A stretch of 21,643 nucleotides of DNA from Candidatus Pacearchaeota archaeon (GCA_002687255.1 NYZR01000026.1:1-21643), one strand, 5' to 3'. Positions 13,859-21,643 are shown, counted from the first letter of the stretch. Translations and numbers: made by a program. Notes: generated by a model from the letters alone, not told the origin.

Positions 13859-14176
13859 ATGGAAGACACAAAAAAGATTATAATCTCCACAGTGGTCTCA
13901 GCCATACTCCCCTTCATCATAATAAATCTAGGCATAAAGATAATCTCAGACTTCCCAGAAAAACCATGGTTAGGAATAACAATGATAGTCTTAGCATTTC
14001 TAACATTCTATTTCTTCCTATACACAACACAAATCAGAAAAAACGAAAACAGCATCAAAGAACTCCAAGAACAAATAACAATAATGCAAAACAAAAACGA
14101 ACTAAATAAGAAAGCATTAAATACCATAAAAGACATAGTAATATTAGAAGACATTAAAAAAAGGAAAAAGAAATAA
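13859..14176 (+). CDS. Small membrane protein with C-terminal coiled coil
   Basis: The 105-residue protein has two membrane segments (about 7-28 and 38-56). A lysine-rich coiled coil follows (about 60-105, NSIKELQEQITIMQNKNELNKKAL), ending in KKRKKK. The coiled coil would lie in the cytoplasm by the positive-inside rule. No family is recognised. CTTAAAAA (about 13832-13839) is 24 bases upstream, so the transcript is nearly leaderless. The stop TAA overlaps the ATG of a 34-residue membrane peptide gene. Confidence 0.7.
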   Translation: MEDTKKIIISTVVSAILPFIIINLGIKIISDFPEKPWLGITMIVLAFLTFYFFLYTTQIRKNENSIKELQEQITIMQNKNELNKKALNTIKDIVILEDIKKRKKK

Positions 14177-14280
14177 TGCCTCAACAAATCAGCTCAACAG
14201 ACTTTTTAGAAATACTGAAAATAATCGTCATAATCGTAGTCGGGTATGTCATCATTAAAGCCCTTCTAACAGCAATCTGA
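14176..14280 (+). CDS. 34-residue single-span membrane peptide
   Basis: A short frame starts at an ATG that shares one base with the TAA of the preceding gene (TAATG), a pattern of coupled translation. The peptide has a polar start (MPQQISSTDF), one hydrophobic helix (about 11-34, LKIIVIIVVGYVIIKALL) and no tail. The overlap, its position and its clean membrane segment support it as a real small protein, perhaps a partner of the two-span protein. The stop directly abuts the stop of the convergent ribbon-helix-helix gene. Function is unknown. Confidence 0.55.
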   Translation: MPQQISSTDFLEILKIIVIIVVGYVIIKALLTAI

Positions 14281-14514
14281 CTACCAACCATTCTCTTGAT
14301 ATCTCTTATGCCTACTTTTCCTAATCTTCCGCCCAATCTCAAGAGCATCCTTCTCCGTCAACTTCGACTTCGCAGCTATCGCATCCAAAACAGCAAGCTG
14401 CGCAATCCTCTCACGAATCGCCTCCCGAGCCACAGCTGACCAATTCATAAACTCCATCTTGTCCATCTCGGCCTTCAACGAATCATCCGGCATCGAAAGT
14501 GTTATCACGGCCAT
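14281..14514 (-). CDS. Ribbon-helix-helix protein, VapB/CopG-like, without adjacent toxin
   Basis: The 77-residue protein begins MAVITLSMPDDSLKAEMD, a beta-strand then helix typical of ribbon-helix-helix DNA-binding domains. It continues with NWSAVAREAIRERI, the second helix. The C-terminal part (LTEKDALEIGRKIRKSRHKRY) resembles the toxin-binding tail of archaeal VapB antitoxins. No PIN-domain VapC or other toxin follows; the next gene on this side is a membrane peptide on the other strand. It may be an orphan antitoxin or a plain repressor. The start at 14514 is chosen over a TTG at 14535, which lies too close to the TATA box at 14542-14549. Confidence 0.75.
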   Translation of the reverse strand: MAVITLSMPDDSLKAEMDKMEFMNWSAVAREAIRERIAQLAVLDAIAAKSKLTEKDALEIGRKIRKSRHKRYQENGW

Positions 14515-14541
14515 CGTAAGTAACACACAATACAAGTAATC

Positions 14542-14555
14542 TATATAAATTTAAA
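14542..14555. promoter_or_regulatory. Overlapping divergent TATA boxes
   Basis: TATATAAA (14542-14549), read on the minus strand, serves the ribbon-helix-helix gene. The adjacent AATTTAAA (14548-14555) is centred about 27 bases before the plus-strand ATG at 14579. The boxes nearly overlap, so the two transcripts may compete. Autorepression by the ribbon-helix-helix protein would silence both. Confidence 0.55.
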
Positions 14556-14578
14556 AAGCTAAATCACGCTAAAGATTC

Positions 14579-14995
14579 ATGTCAAAAAGCTTTTTGAAAT
14601 GGGTCTTTACCAATGTTTATTTCTACATTATCCTATTGGGCTGGATTCTCTATGTCTACCAAGTAAACTCTTACAACATTGAAGAATGGTCTATAGCAAT
14701 TCCAATAATGTGTGTTTTTCTATTGATTCCTTTTGCAATATCGAGACTGATTATGAGAGACATGTATAAAAAAGGATTTCCAATAAGAGGGTGGCGATGG
14801 ATTATTTATATTATTGGCTGGATAGGATTATTTACGTTCGTTTTCTGGGTATACCAATTCCTATTATACAATATCTATAATTATGAAGAAAGATTCTTCT
14901 CTATTGATTTCCACAGAAGAACATATTATTGGGGATGGTTCATGATAATTGGCTTAAGCATCGCATTTCTGTTAATTATTCTAGTAATTATTTAA
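14579..14995 (+). CDS. Four-span membrane protein, AT-rich
   Basis: The 138-residue protein has four hydrophobic segments (about 9-27, 38-58, 74-95 and 118-138) and many aromatic residues (WGWFMIIG, GWRWIIYIIGWIG). No family is recognised. Codon use differs from neighbours: many codons end in A or T (ATT, TAT, TTA), while surrounding genes favour C-ending codons such as CTC and ATC. That suggests recent acquisition or weak expression. A TATA-like box about 27 bases upstream gives a leaderless start. Confidence 0.65.
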   Translation: MSKSFLKWVFTNVYFYIILLGWILYVYQVNSYNIEEWSIAIPIMCVFLLIPFAISRLIMRDMYKKGFPIRGWRWIIYIIGWIGLFTFVFWVYQFLLYNIYNYEERFFSIDFHRRTYYWGWFMIIGLSIAFLLIILVII

Positions 14996-15013
14996 GAATG
15001 ATTTATCTCCCAA

Positions 15014-15337
15014 CTAAACCTTGCGAGATGAAACCATAATAAATGAAAAAGCTAGAAGAATAAAGCAAATTGCAAAAAATATCAAAAAAGGTCCAAGATC
15101 GTAGGAGAAATATTCTTGACCTACCTTAAAAAATTCAAACAAACCAAAAAGAACGAGAAAGGTTGTTAAAATCACAACGAGGTTATTAAACTTAGTCTGT
15201 AACCGGTGTGAGTGTCTGTTGTCATGCATCCTCTGAACCTTAAGAGACTGATCGTCTGTCAGGTCATTATAGTTACGAACTTCTAAAACCATCCAACCAT
15301 CCTGTTCCTTTGGCTTCCATCGCAGATTTTCCGTCAT
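15014..15337 (-). CDS. Small two-span membrane protein downstream of PolD DP2
   Basis: The 107-residue protein has a polar N-terminal half (MTENLRWKPKEQDGWMVLEVRNYNDL) and two membrane segments (about 52-70 and 80-101). No family is recognised. Its ATG is 11 bases after the DP2 stop, so it can be part of the polymerase operon, although no Shine-Dalgarno is visible. Codons are more AT-rich than in DP2, and the link to replication may be only positional. Confidence 0.6.
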   Translation of the reverse strand: MTENLRWKPKEQDGWMVLEVRNYNDLTDDQSLKVQRMHDNRHSHRLQTKFNNLVVILTTFLVLFGLFEFFKVGQEYFSYDLGPFLIFFAICFILLAFSFIMVSSRKV

Positions 15338-15348
15338 TTTTATTTACA

Positions 15349-18300
15349 TCAAAACCACTTATCAACAGTCTCTTGCTTCTCCTTCTCCTTCCCAAACACA
15401 CTATGAATATACATCTCCGTCAACTCCAAACACTCCAACAAATACTGACTCACCCCATGCTCCCTAGCAAGATCAAGAGCAGGCTGCATATACTTCAACA
15501 CACTCCCCTCAGCAATCGTAAAAATCAACCTCCCTCCACAAGAACAATGCCCACTTAAAGGCGGACGACGATATTTGTTATTACACCCCACACACCGAAA
15601 CTGCTGCTGAGAAAACTTCCTCAAATTACCTCTCGTATCCCGAATGAAATGCCTCTCAATCATCAACCGAGCCACATCCGAAGTGTCAACCCCACGTAAC
15701 TTCCGAACCAAGGCCATCATCTTCTGAACTTTCTCATCCATCGTCGGCAACGTCTTATACGACGACATGTTGACACCGCAACCGATATCAGAACAAGCAT
15801 GCGTAAAAACAACATTCACAAAAGGATCTTGATCATTCTTCAGCCGATCCTTCACAAACTCAACACCCTCGACCTCGGAGCTATGCGCTCCCTTTTCAGC
15901 CTGATGATACAACGACAAAGGATACCCTGAAACCTCAAAATCTAAAATCTGATCATCCACATCTCCTGCCCGAATCTGCGTATTCAAAACCAGCGGAGCA
16001 TCCTGCGTTCCACCTCGGTGAGCCTGTAAAAACTTCCGAGAAAAGTTCACCAACATGTCCATCAACAACATCGAGGCCGCCTCGTCTCCATCGCAATCCC
16101 TCCTCATCGCAGCATGCATATACGGACTTGCAAGCATCGTCTGTGTCTGCGAGAACCCAATAATCCTTCCAACAGTGGCCGTGCAAATATGTGGCGCAAT
16201 GTTCACAACCAACTGCCCAACCACGTCCTTTTTATCCTTCACGTTCAAAAACCGAGGCAGCCCATACAACTGCTCCAACTCATCATCGACAAATTTAGAA
16301 ATATTCATAAACACCTCGTCTGCCCTTTCATCCGGACTCTCCTTCGACCCGGGCAGGATCACATCGTGTGGGAACAACGTCAGCACTTGATCGTCCCTCT
16401 CCAACTTATTCCCATGAACATCCTCCCCATACCCCAACTCTTTAATCTTCTCCACACTCGTCCCAATCTCCTTACAAGTAAAATGCGTGATCGCCATCTC
16501 ATTCATATCGTATCGTATCGTCCCGTCTTTATTCACATGCAAGTCATACTTCGCCCGCAATAACCCCTTTGCCAAATGCTCGCAATCGTGCCCGGCATTC
16601 GAAGTTCCCTTCACCCCCTTCACCGCAACAGGCAGGTCATCTAACCTAACACCCGCCATCTTCTTCCCCTCATCAAAATACCTTCGGATATCGACCCTCC
16701 GTCTGCTGTGCTCCATCCACGGCCCGCCCTGTTCCATATCCTCCGGAGCAGCCGACCGCTCTCCCGTCGTCCGAGAAACAAACAACTTCTTACATCCAGC
16801 CCCACAACCCTCGCATGTCGGATAAACCGTATCCTTCTTGCACTTTTCGCAAAAGAAATTAGGAAAGTCGCTCTCGACATACCCTACTTCCGCAGCAGCC
16901 TGCACACTCCTCAGCCGGCCCCCTTCCTCTGCAACCGGAAAGATCACATGAGGGCTCCCCTGCAATTTCCGCAACTTCGCCTTATCCGGCTTCCCCATCC
17001 TTGCACCAACAAAAGTCCCTGCCTTATCCTTAATTTCAACCTCACACAACAAATTCACAGCAGCCAACACACCATGCGACTCAAAACTCTTTACTTTCTG
17101 AATGATCTCATCAACACCCTCTTCCAACAAACCACTCTCAATCCCCAAACCAAGATTATATAGAAACACTTCAGCCTCACCAGCCTCTAAAACAACATTC
17201 TCCAAGGTCACCTGCTGCTCCACCCCTAATAACTCCAAAGCCCTTTTCCCGACGACAAACCTCTCCCGATCGTCCTTACTCCAAGGCAACACCACCTTGC
17301 CACCAACAACCGAACCACGGGCCAACCAATCCAGCAACCCCAAAAACTGCTCCCATGAAATCTGCGTCCACAAAAAGATATGGGAGGGGTGCAAAGGCAC
17401 TCCATATTTCTTACTTAACTCAACCGCATCACTAAAACTAACGTTCCATTCATCCACCCCTTCCTTGCCCTCTTTCTCAGCAAGTTCCAAACCCCACCAC
17501 TCTTCCACAAATCCTGGCTTCAACATATCATAATTCCGATTCAGCACATCCCCGAACGGCACCAACAAATCCCCCAAATACAAAATCTCTTCCACATCAG
17601 GATACAACTTCTTCGCCTCCGCAGGATCCTGCACCCTTCTCACCCCTCCATCTCTCAACTTAACAATCGGCCCATCCATCTGATCACAACTCGAGACCAC
17701 ACAACCCTTCGTCGGCTTCTCCAATTTCAACTGACTACCATAAGACAGAAACCCATCAGTCATCTCCATCGTCGCAGGATGCACTGACGTCGCAGAAAAA
17801 CCCCCGCTCCTCGTCCTTCCGTAGCGAAACCGAAAACTGCCCGAACGAGAAGGATGCCCATAAACAGGCCTCCCTGCAACAAGATCTTTCATATAAACTC
17901 CTGTGCTTGTATCACTACCTTTCTCGCCTTTCTTCGCTTCCTTAAATTCCTTAATAAAATCATCCAAGAAATCCCAGCCGCTGGTTTTAACACCATTCTC
18001 CTTAGCCCCTTTCAACAACCGAAATCCTTTCTGAGCCTTCTGAGCCAATCCCTCAGAAAAAGCAAGACACATCCCCCCTCGAATAAAATCACTCTCGACT
18101 CTTGGCAAGTCTTTATGATTACTAACTTCTCTCTGCTCCGTCGGCTCCCCAGCAAGTTGGATAGGCATCCGAGCAGCCAAATACGCAATCTCCTCTTGTG
18201 ACGGCAAATACTGCAGATTAGTCACCCGCTCATGATAATCATAATTCTCAGTCACATACCTCTTCACCTCCTCCTCCGTCGCATCATACTTCGCATACCC

Positions 18301-18816
18301 GAAAGTCTCCCGTAAAAAGTCGATCAACATCATAACAACACACGTCGCAGTCGTCCCTGCACTCCGAATCGGCCCAGAAAAATTCGCAATGAAATATTCC
18401 TTTCCATCCTTCGTCTTCCCCAATTTCAATTCAGTAAACCCCTCCAACGGCGAACTAACAACACCAAGAGTCACATAAGAAAATCCAACTCGAATGCCTG
18501 CATCAATCGCTTGCAGCAAATCCTCAAACTTACAAAACTTCTCTCTGGCAATCTCCTCTGCAATCTTAAAAGCAACCGTCGTATCCAGCTGCCCATACTC
18601 TTCCTCCAAAGCAAAGATTCTTTCCACAACTCCTGAATCCAACAACTGTGGATACATCGTGCTAATCAAACCAACTGCCTTCTCCGCCAACGTCGTCGCA
18701 ACCGGCACCTCAACCTCCGAAACAGGATCCAACCCTTTAGCCCGAGCCTTCCGAGCAACCACAAAACACTTTTCTACCTCTTCATCTAGCATCTTGAAGT
18801 ATTGTTCAGTGTTCAC
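15349..18816 (-). CDS. polC: DNA polymerase D large subunit (DP2)
   Basis: This is the catalytic polymerase subunit of the archaeal replicative DNA polymerase D. At 1155 residues it has the length expected without an intein. The N-terminus (YFKMLDEEVEKCFVVARKAR) matches the family. The double-psi-barrel catalytic motif is RRDCDGDE with D909 and D911, where relatives have NCDGD; inteins often occur at this spot, and none is here. Zinc sites are CEKC...CEGCGAGC (about 16790-16860) and CVGC...CSCGG (about 15535-15600). The last eight residues, QETVDKWF, form a PCNA-binding box (Qxxhxxaa). The start is GTG at 18816, 7 bases after GGAGG, overlapping the HD gene stop as GTGA. Confidence 0.97.
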   Translation of the reverse strand: MNTEQYFKMLDEEVEKCFVVARKARAKGLDPVSEVEVPVATTLAEKAVGLISTMYPQLLDSGVVERIFALEEEYGQLDTTVAFKIAEEIAREKFCKFEDLLQAIDAGIRVGFSYVTLGVVSSPLEGFTELKLGKTKDGKEYFIANFSGPIRSAGTTATCVVMMLIDFLRETFGYAKYDATEEEVKRYVTENYDYHERVTNLQYLPSQEEIAYLAARMPIQLAGEPTEQREVSNHKDLPRVESDFIRGGMCLAFSEGLAQKAQKGFRLLKGAKENGVKTSGWDFLDDFIKEFKEAKKGEKGSDTSTGVYMKDLVAGRPVYGHPSRSGSFRFRYGRTRSGGFSATSVHPATMEMTDGFLSYGSQLKLEKPTKGCVVSSCDQMDGPIVKLRDGGVRRVQDPAEAKKLYPDVEEILYLGDLLVPFGDVLNRNYDMLKPGFVEEWWGLELAEKEGKEGVDEWNVSFSDAVELSKKYGVPLHPSHIFLWTQISWEQFLGLLDWLARGSVVGGKVVLPWSKDDRERFVVGKRALELLGVEQQVTLENVVLEAGEAEVFLYNLGLGIESGLLEEGVDEIIQKVKSFESHGVLAAVNLLCEVEIKDKAGTFVGARMGKPDKAKLRKLQGSPHVIFPVAEEGGRLRSVQAAAEVGYVESDFPNFFCEKCKKDTVYPTCEGCGAGCKKLFVSRTTGERSAAPEDMEQGGPWMEHSRRRVDIRRYFDEGKKMAGVRLDDLPVAVKGVKGTSNAGHDCEHLAKGLLRAKYDLHVNKDGTIRYDMNEMAITHFTCKEIGTSVEKIKELGYGEDVHGNKLERDDQVLTLFPHDVILPGSKESPDERADEVFMNISKFVDDELEQLYGLPRFLNVKDKKDVVGQLVVNIAPHICTATVGRIIGFSQTQTMLASPYMHAAMRRDCDGDEAASMLLMDMLVNFSRKFLQAHRGGTQDAPLVLNTQIRAGDVDDQILDFEVSGYPLSLYHQAEKGAHSSEVEGVEFVKDRLKNDQDPFVNVVFTHACSDIGCGVNMSSYKTLPTMDEKVQKMMALVRKLRGVDTSDVARLMIERHFIRDTRGNLRKFSQQQFRCVGCNNKYRRPPLSGHCSCGGRLIFTIAEGSVLKYMQPALDLAREHGVSQYLLECLELTEMYIHSVFGKEKEKQETVDKWF

Positions 18817-19799
18817 GAAACAACCTCCAGAGGATGAATAGTAACATATTCTTCTTGTTCATTCCTTTTTCGATCATTTTTTAACAACTCGGAATATGAA
18901 TGAGATAAAGCACTAAGCGGCCTTACATCTCCTTCAACAATAACATCTGGATCAATATATCTAAATTTCTTCTTAATCAGAACCCCCTCATCAGAGGAAG
19001 CGGAACGAACAGTTAAACCATCCTGCAATAATTTTAATCCTTCCTTAATCCCCTCATGATCGACCTCATGAAGAAAAGAAAGAATATCCTTATCCTGTCG
19101 TCTGTGAAGATCCTCCACAGATAAAATCCCTCGATCAAAAGCCTGCTTAAGTAAATATGACAAAACATGATATCTCGCCTTAGCCTGGTCACCTGCCCAA
19201 TGATCCTTTTGACATAAGGAATACAACAAACCAAACTTCTCTGCTAATTCCAATGAATTGAAAACTATTTCGCCATTATAATACCTCAGATCATCAACAA
19301 TCTCTTCAACAGAATCTCCTTCCAATGCGACTTCACGCAAGACATAATCAATCCTGTCAGCACATAATTTTGGAGCCGGCTGTTCCAACAAAGAAAAGAT
19401 TTCCAAATCTGCAATCTCGTATAAATCAAAATCATACTTTTTCAAAAGAGATGACAACTCATCTTGCTTTAATGTTTCCAAAAGCAAATTATCCTGATAA
19501 TCTTCAACAGAAGGATCCCCTACAACCCAATCAACCACATGAGAAAAGGCAGTATGCGAAACATCATGCAACAATCCTGCAACCTGCTCTTTTAGATCAG
19601 CACCCAATCTTCGCAGTAAAATCAACACCCCGACTGAATGTTCATATCGTGAGAATCCCTTCCGATGGTAATAATCATCAGGCATCCCGTATTGAGAAAT
19701 CCCTTTCAATCTTTGCATAGCACCCGTTCGCATCAATTCTAACAATACAGGCTCAGTAATTTCTTCCTTCCCGTAAACCCTATCACTAATCTCCACCAT
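18813..19799 (-). CDS. HD-domain phosphohydrolase (SAMHD1/dGTPase-like) between the PolD subunit genes
   Basis: The 328-residue protein has the metal-binding HD set: H54 in FSRYEHSVGV, H78-D79 in LLHDVSHTAFSH, and D148 in CADRIDYVLREV. The early segment (LELMRTGAMQRLKGISQYG) is typical of the SAMHD1/dNTP triphosphohydrolase branch. These enzymes cleave dNTPs to nucleosides and triphosphate; the exact substrate here is inferred. The ATG at 19799 is chosen because longer starts would run deep into DP1. It overlaps the DP1 end by 14 bases, is preceded by a purine-rich GGGGGGAGAGG, and its stop overlaps the DP2 start. The product is therefore likely made together with both polymerase subunits. 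Confidence 0.9.
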   Translation of the reverse strand: MVEISDRVYGKEEITEPVLLELMRTGAMQRLKGISQYGMPDDYYHRKGFSRYEHSVGVLILLRRLGADLKEQVAGLLHDVSHTAFSHVVDWVVGDPSVEDYQDNLLLETLKQDELSSLLKKYDFDLYEIADLEIFSLLEQPAPKLCADRIDYVLREVALEGDSVEEIVDDLRYYNGEIVFNSLELAEKFGLLYSLCQKDHWAGDQAKARYHVLSYLLKQAFDRGILSVEDLHRRQDKDILSFLHEVDHEGIKEGLKLLQDGLTVRSASSDEGVLIKKKFRYIDPDVIVEGDVRPLSALSHSYSELLKNDRKRNEQEEYVTIHPLEVVS

Positions 19800-21516
19800 C
19801 CTCTCCCCCCTCACTCGAAAAGCCTTCAGACTCTTCAGAGTTGGAGGCCTCGGGATTGTCATCAATCCCAAAGTCAAACACCTTCAACGCCCCCGTCTTC
19901 AAATTCAAAACAGGCACCTTACATGGATCAGGAACATTCCCGACCTTCTCCTCGAACTCCGTTTGCTTCTGCCAACAACTCCCTGTAATAATCAGAGTCC
20001 CGTGATACGTCTCAACATCTAACCGGTGCACCTCTCCCGTGCACAACAAATCAGGCACTTCAGAAATCATCATCGGATCTGCGTCCCCTTGGGGAATATA
20101 CACCGCAGATCCGTGAACAGGAGCTAAATGCCGTCGCTTCAACATATGACACACTGCCTTCGCCGGCGTCTGATGAGCCTTCATCATCCTCAATTCTCTA
20201 ATTTCACCAATGAAAGAATGAATGCTCGCCCCGTGATACATTAAAATCTTAAACTCTTTATCCCCTTCAAGAAGATTGACATAGCAGGGATTTGTCACCA
20301 ATTTCAGATTCTCAATCCCATACAGCGCAGCCGCATATTTTTCATCAACAAGAGGCTGCGGCTCTGCAACTCTGCAGGCATCGTGCTGACCAGCACATAA
20401 AAAGATCGTAACGTGCTTAGGCACCTGCTTCAAATATCCAGCAAGCTGCTCATACTGCTCTTCCATCGTCATCAAATCCAAAACGTTCTCCTGCCCTGGG
20501 AAGACACCAACCCCATCAACCGTATCCCCGACGACAAACAAATACTGTATCTTCTTCGCCGTCTCATCATCGCTATTCAGCCAACCAATCATCCTTTCCA
20601 TCTCCTTTCCAAGATGATTATTACTCCCACAATGCACATCAGAAATAAACGCCACACATGTCTCGTTCTCAAACCTCGTTTTTTCTAACAAGAAACTATC
20701 TGGGAAAAACAACTCATGAGCAAACAACATCTCCTGATTCCCGCTGCCCCGGATACCAATCACATCATCAAGCTGCGCCTCCTCGGCAACCGCAAACACA
20801 TCCTCCCTATCCGGTTTAGCCAACATCAACACCTCACCAGTTAAATCTTCAATCTTCAAAATCAAATTCTTATTCTTCGTAATCCTCTTCTCCCGAACAA
20901 CCCCAATAACACTCACACTCTGCCTCTCCCCACTTAACTTCCCAATACTCACAAGACTCGACTGCAACTCAGGCCGCTGCATCAACAACCGCTGCATCTG
21001 CTGATACCTTCCCCGAAAATGCCGAGTAAAATCTTTCACCTCCAACTTCCGATCGGGCAACGTCGGTGCCATCCTTATTTCATAATCAACACCCTCAACC
21101 GGCCCAACAGATTTTCCCGAGCTTAAGCGAGTGCGAGATGACTGCTCGACAGATAACTGATTTCGCTCTGCGAAATCAGCTTTCTCAGAAAGAGCAGCTT
21201 TATTTCCCTCACCAACAACCTCTCTCTCCTTAGTCACCTCAATCTGGACACCCAACTTAACAAGCGTCTTCTCCGCAATCTGCCGCTCCCCATCAGGAAT
21301 CTGCTTCACTGTCTCATGCACGATGGCCCCATGCTGCTGCAACACTTGCTTGGTAATCAACTTCTGCCCCGACCGTTCGACAACACTTGTCAGAAGCTTC
21401 GTAGCAAGACCAGAATCCCCAAGAGAAGAAAGCAAATCCAAAACATCCTTCTCCAAAAGAACACCTTGTTCTCGAATAACCTCTTTAAGTAAATCATGCA
21501 CCATCTTGACAACCAT
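19786..21516 (-). CDS. polB: DNA polymerase D small subunit (DP1), proofreading exonuclease-type
   Basis: This is the 576-residue small subunit of polymerase D, an Mre11-like calcineurin-fold 3'-5' exonuclease with a helical N-terminus (about 1-90), a charged linker, an OB fold (about 195-275) and a phosphodiesterase domain (about 285-515). Metal motifs are DVHCGS (D293, H295), GDTVDG (D331), GQHD (376-379), YHG (H428) and GEVH (494-497). The third usually reads GNHD and the last GHVH, so two expected ligands are replaced by Q377 and E495. AEPQP (385-389) is typical of DP1. The C-terminus is acidic and disordered. The start is ATG 21516 or 21504; a weak TATA at 21534-21541 does not settle it. 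Confidence 0.95.
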   Translation of the reverse strand: MVVKMVHDLLKEVIREQGVLLEKDVLDLLSSLGDSGLATKLLTSVVERSGQKLITKQVLQQHGAIVHETVKQIPDGERQIAEKTLVKLGVQIEVTKEREVVGEGNKAALSEKADFAERNQLSVEQSSRTRLSSGKSVGPVEGVDYEIRMAPTLPDRKLEVKDFTRHFRGRYQQMQRLLMQRPELQSSLVSIGKLSGERQSVSVIGVVREKRITKNKNLILKIEDLTGEVLMLAKPDREDVFAVAEEAQLDDVIGIRGSGNQEMLFAHELFFPDSFLLEKTRFENETCVAFISDVHCGSNNHLGKEMERMIGWLNSDDETAKKIQYLFVVGDTVDGVGVFPGQENVLDLMTMEEQYEQLAGYLKQVPKHVTIFLCAGQHDACRVAEPQPLVDEKYAAALYGIENLKLVTNPCYVNLLEGDKEFKILMYHGASIHSFIGEIRELRMMKAHQTPAKAVCHMLKRRHLAPVHGSAVYIPQGDADPMMISEVPDLLCTGEVHRLDVETYHGTLIITGSCWQKQTEFEEKVGNVPDPCKVPVLNLKTGALKVFDFGIDDNPEASNSEESEGFSSEGGEDGGD

Positions 21517-21643
21517 CCACCGAGCCCCGATGGCTTAATAACCTTTTTGCCACTCAACCACCACTATCAAAAACAACACACTACTTAGAAGTAGGAAACA
21601 TCTCTGCTCACCGCAGAGAGTCCTCGAGCCTGTGAGAGGGTTC
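21517..21643. other. Intergenic end of the window with two hairpins
   Basis: Upstream of DP1 there is a weak TATA-like element (CTTAATAA, 21534-21541). Two stem-loops follow: CTACT/AGTAG with a TAGA loop (21581-21594) and TCTCTGC/GCAGAGA with a TCACC loop (21601-21619). No gene is visible. The hairpins may end a neighbouring gene outside the window. Confidence 0.4.

Noticed and set aside
21576..21643. Possible tRNA at the right edge (7-base loop, ending GGGTTC)
   Set aside because: An anticodon-like arm can be drawn, but no D-stem pairing exists at the required distance, and the loop has C at position 37.
1..21643. CRISPR array or intact insertion sequence
   Set aside because: No regularly spaced direct repeats and no transposase motifs were seen on either strand.

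Overview
The window is archaeal. It carries both subunits of the archaea-specific DNA polymerase D, an aspartate transcarbamoylase with a separate zinc regulatory chain (PyrB/PyrI), an archaeal/eukaryal-type tyrosyl-tRNA synthetase, a DRG-like TGS GTPase, an Lrp/AsnC regulator and an S-layer-like domain. Nearly every first gene has an archaeal TATA box about 24-30 bases from the ATG. The many small secreted or membrane proteins of unknown function and a DUF5667-like surface protein suggest a DPANN lineage (Woesearchaeota/Pacearchaeota-like). That placement is inference; no rRNA or other firm marker is present.

Layout. Positions 1-260: the 3' end of a plus-strand gene, convergent with pyrI. 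260-1658: the pyrBI operon (minus), divergent from a DRG-like GTPase (1742-2635). 2626-5852: a six-gene minus operon with an aspartate/glutamate-type racemase, a membrane-anchored protein, a small protein, a Tat lipoprotein metzincin and two unknown proteins. It is divergent from an Lrp regulator (5946-6392). 6480-7496: a TyrRS-like gene with altered signature motifs, flanked on both sides by bulged palindromes; upstream of it lies a roughly 240-base cluster of stem-loops. 7783-9613: a small Cys-containing protein divergent from a winged-helix/S-layer-like fusion, then a structured spacer and a small OB-like protein. 9654-12493: two exported proteins (a large repeat protein with an acidic tail, and a Tat substrate). 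12600-15013: a TctA-family permease, several small membrane proteins (one of 34 residues) and a solitary ribbon-helix-helix protein. 15014-21516: the PolD operon in the order DP1, HD phosphohydrolase, DP2, small membrane protein.

How the genes fit together. The PolD operon is the most coherent unit: both polymerase subunits overlap an HD-domain dNTPase-like gene, so replication polymerase and a probable nucleotide-hydrolysing enzyme are co-translated. The 2626-5852 operon and the 9.6-12.5 kb region form an envelope/export block with two Tat signals. pyrBI supplies the committed step of pyrimidine synthesis.

Expression signals follow a clear split. Promoter-proximal genes look leaderless or nearly so (TATA centre about 24-30 bases from the ATG, no Shine-Dalgarno), while many operon-internal genes have GGAGG 7-10 bases before the start. 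This moves several starts inward from the longest possible reading frame.

No CRISPR array, tRNA, rRNA or intact insertion sequence was seen.
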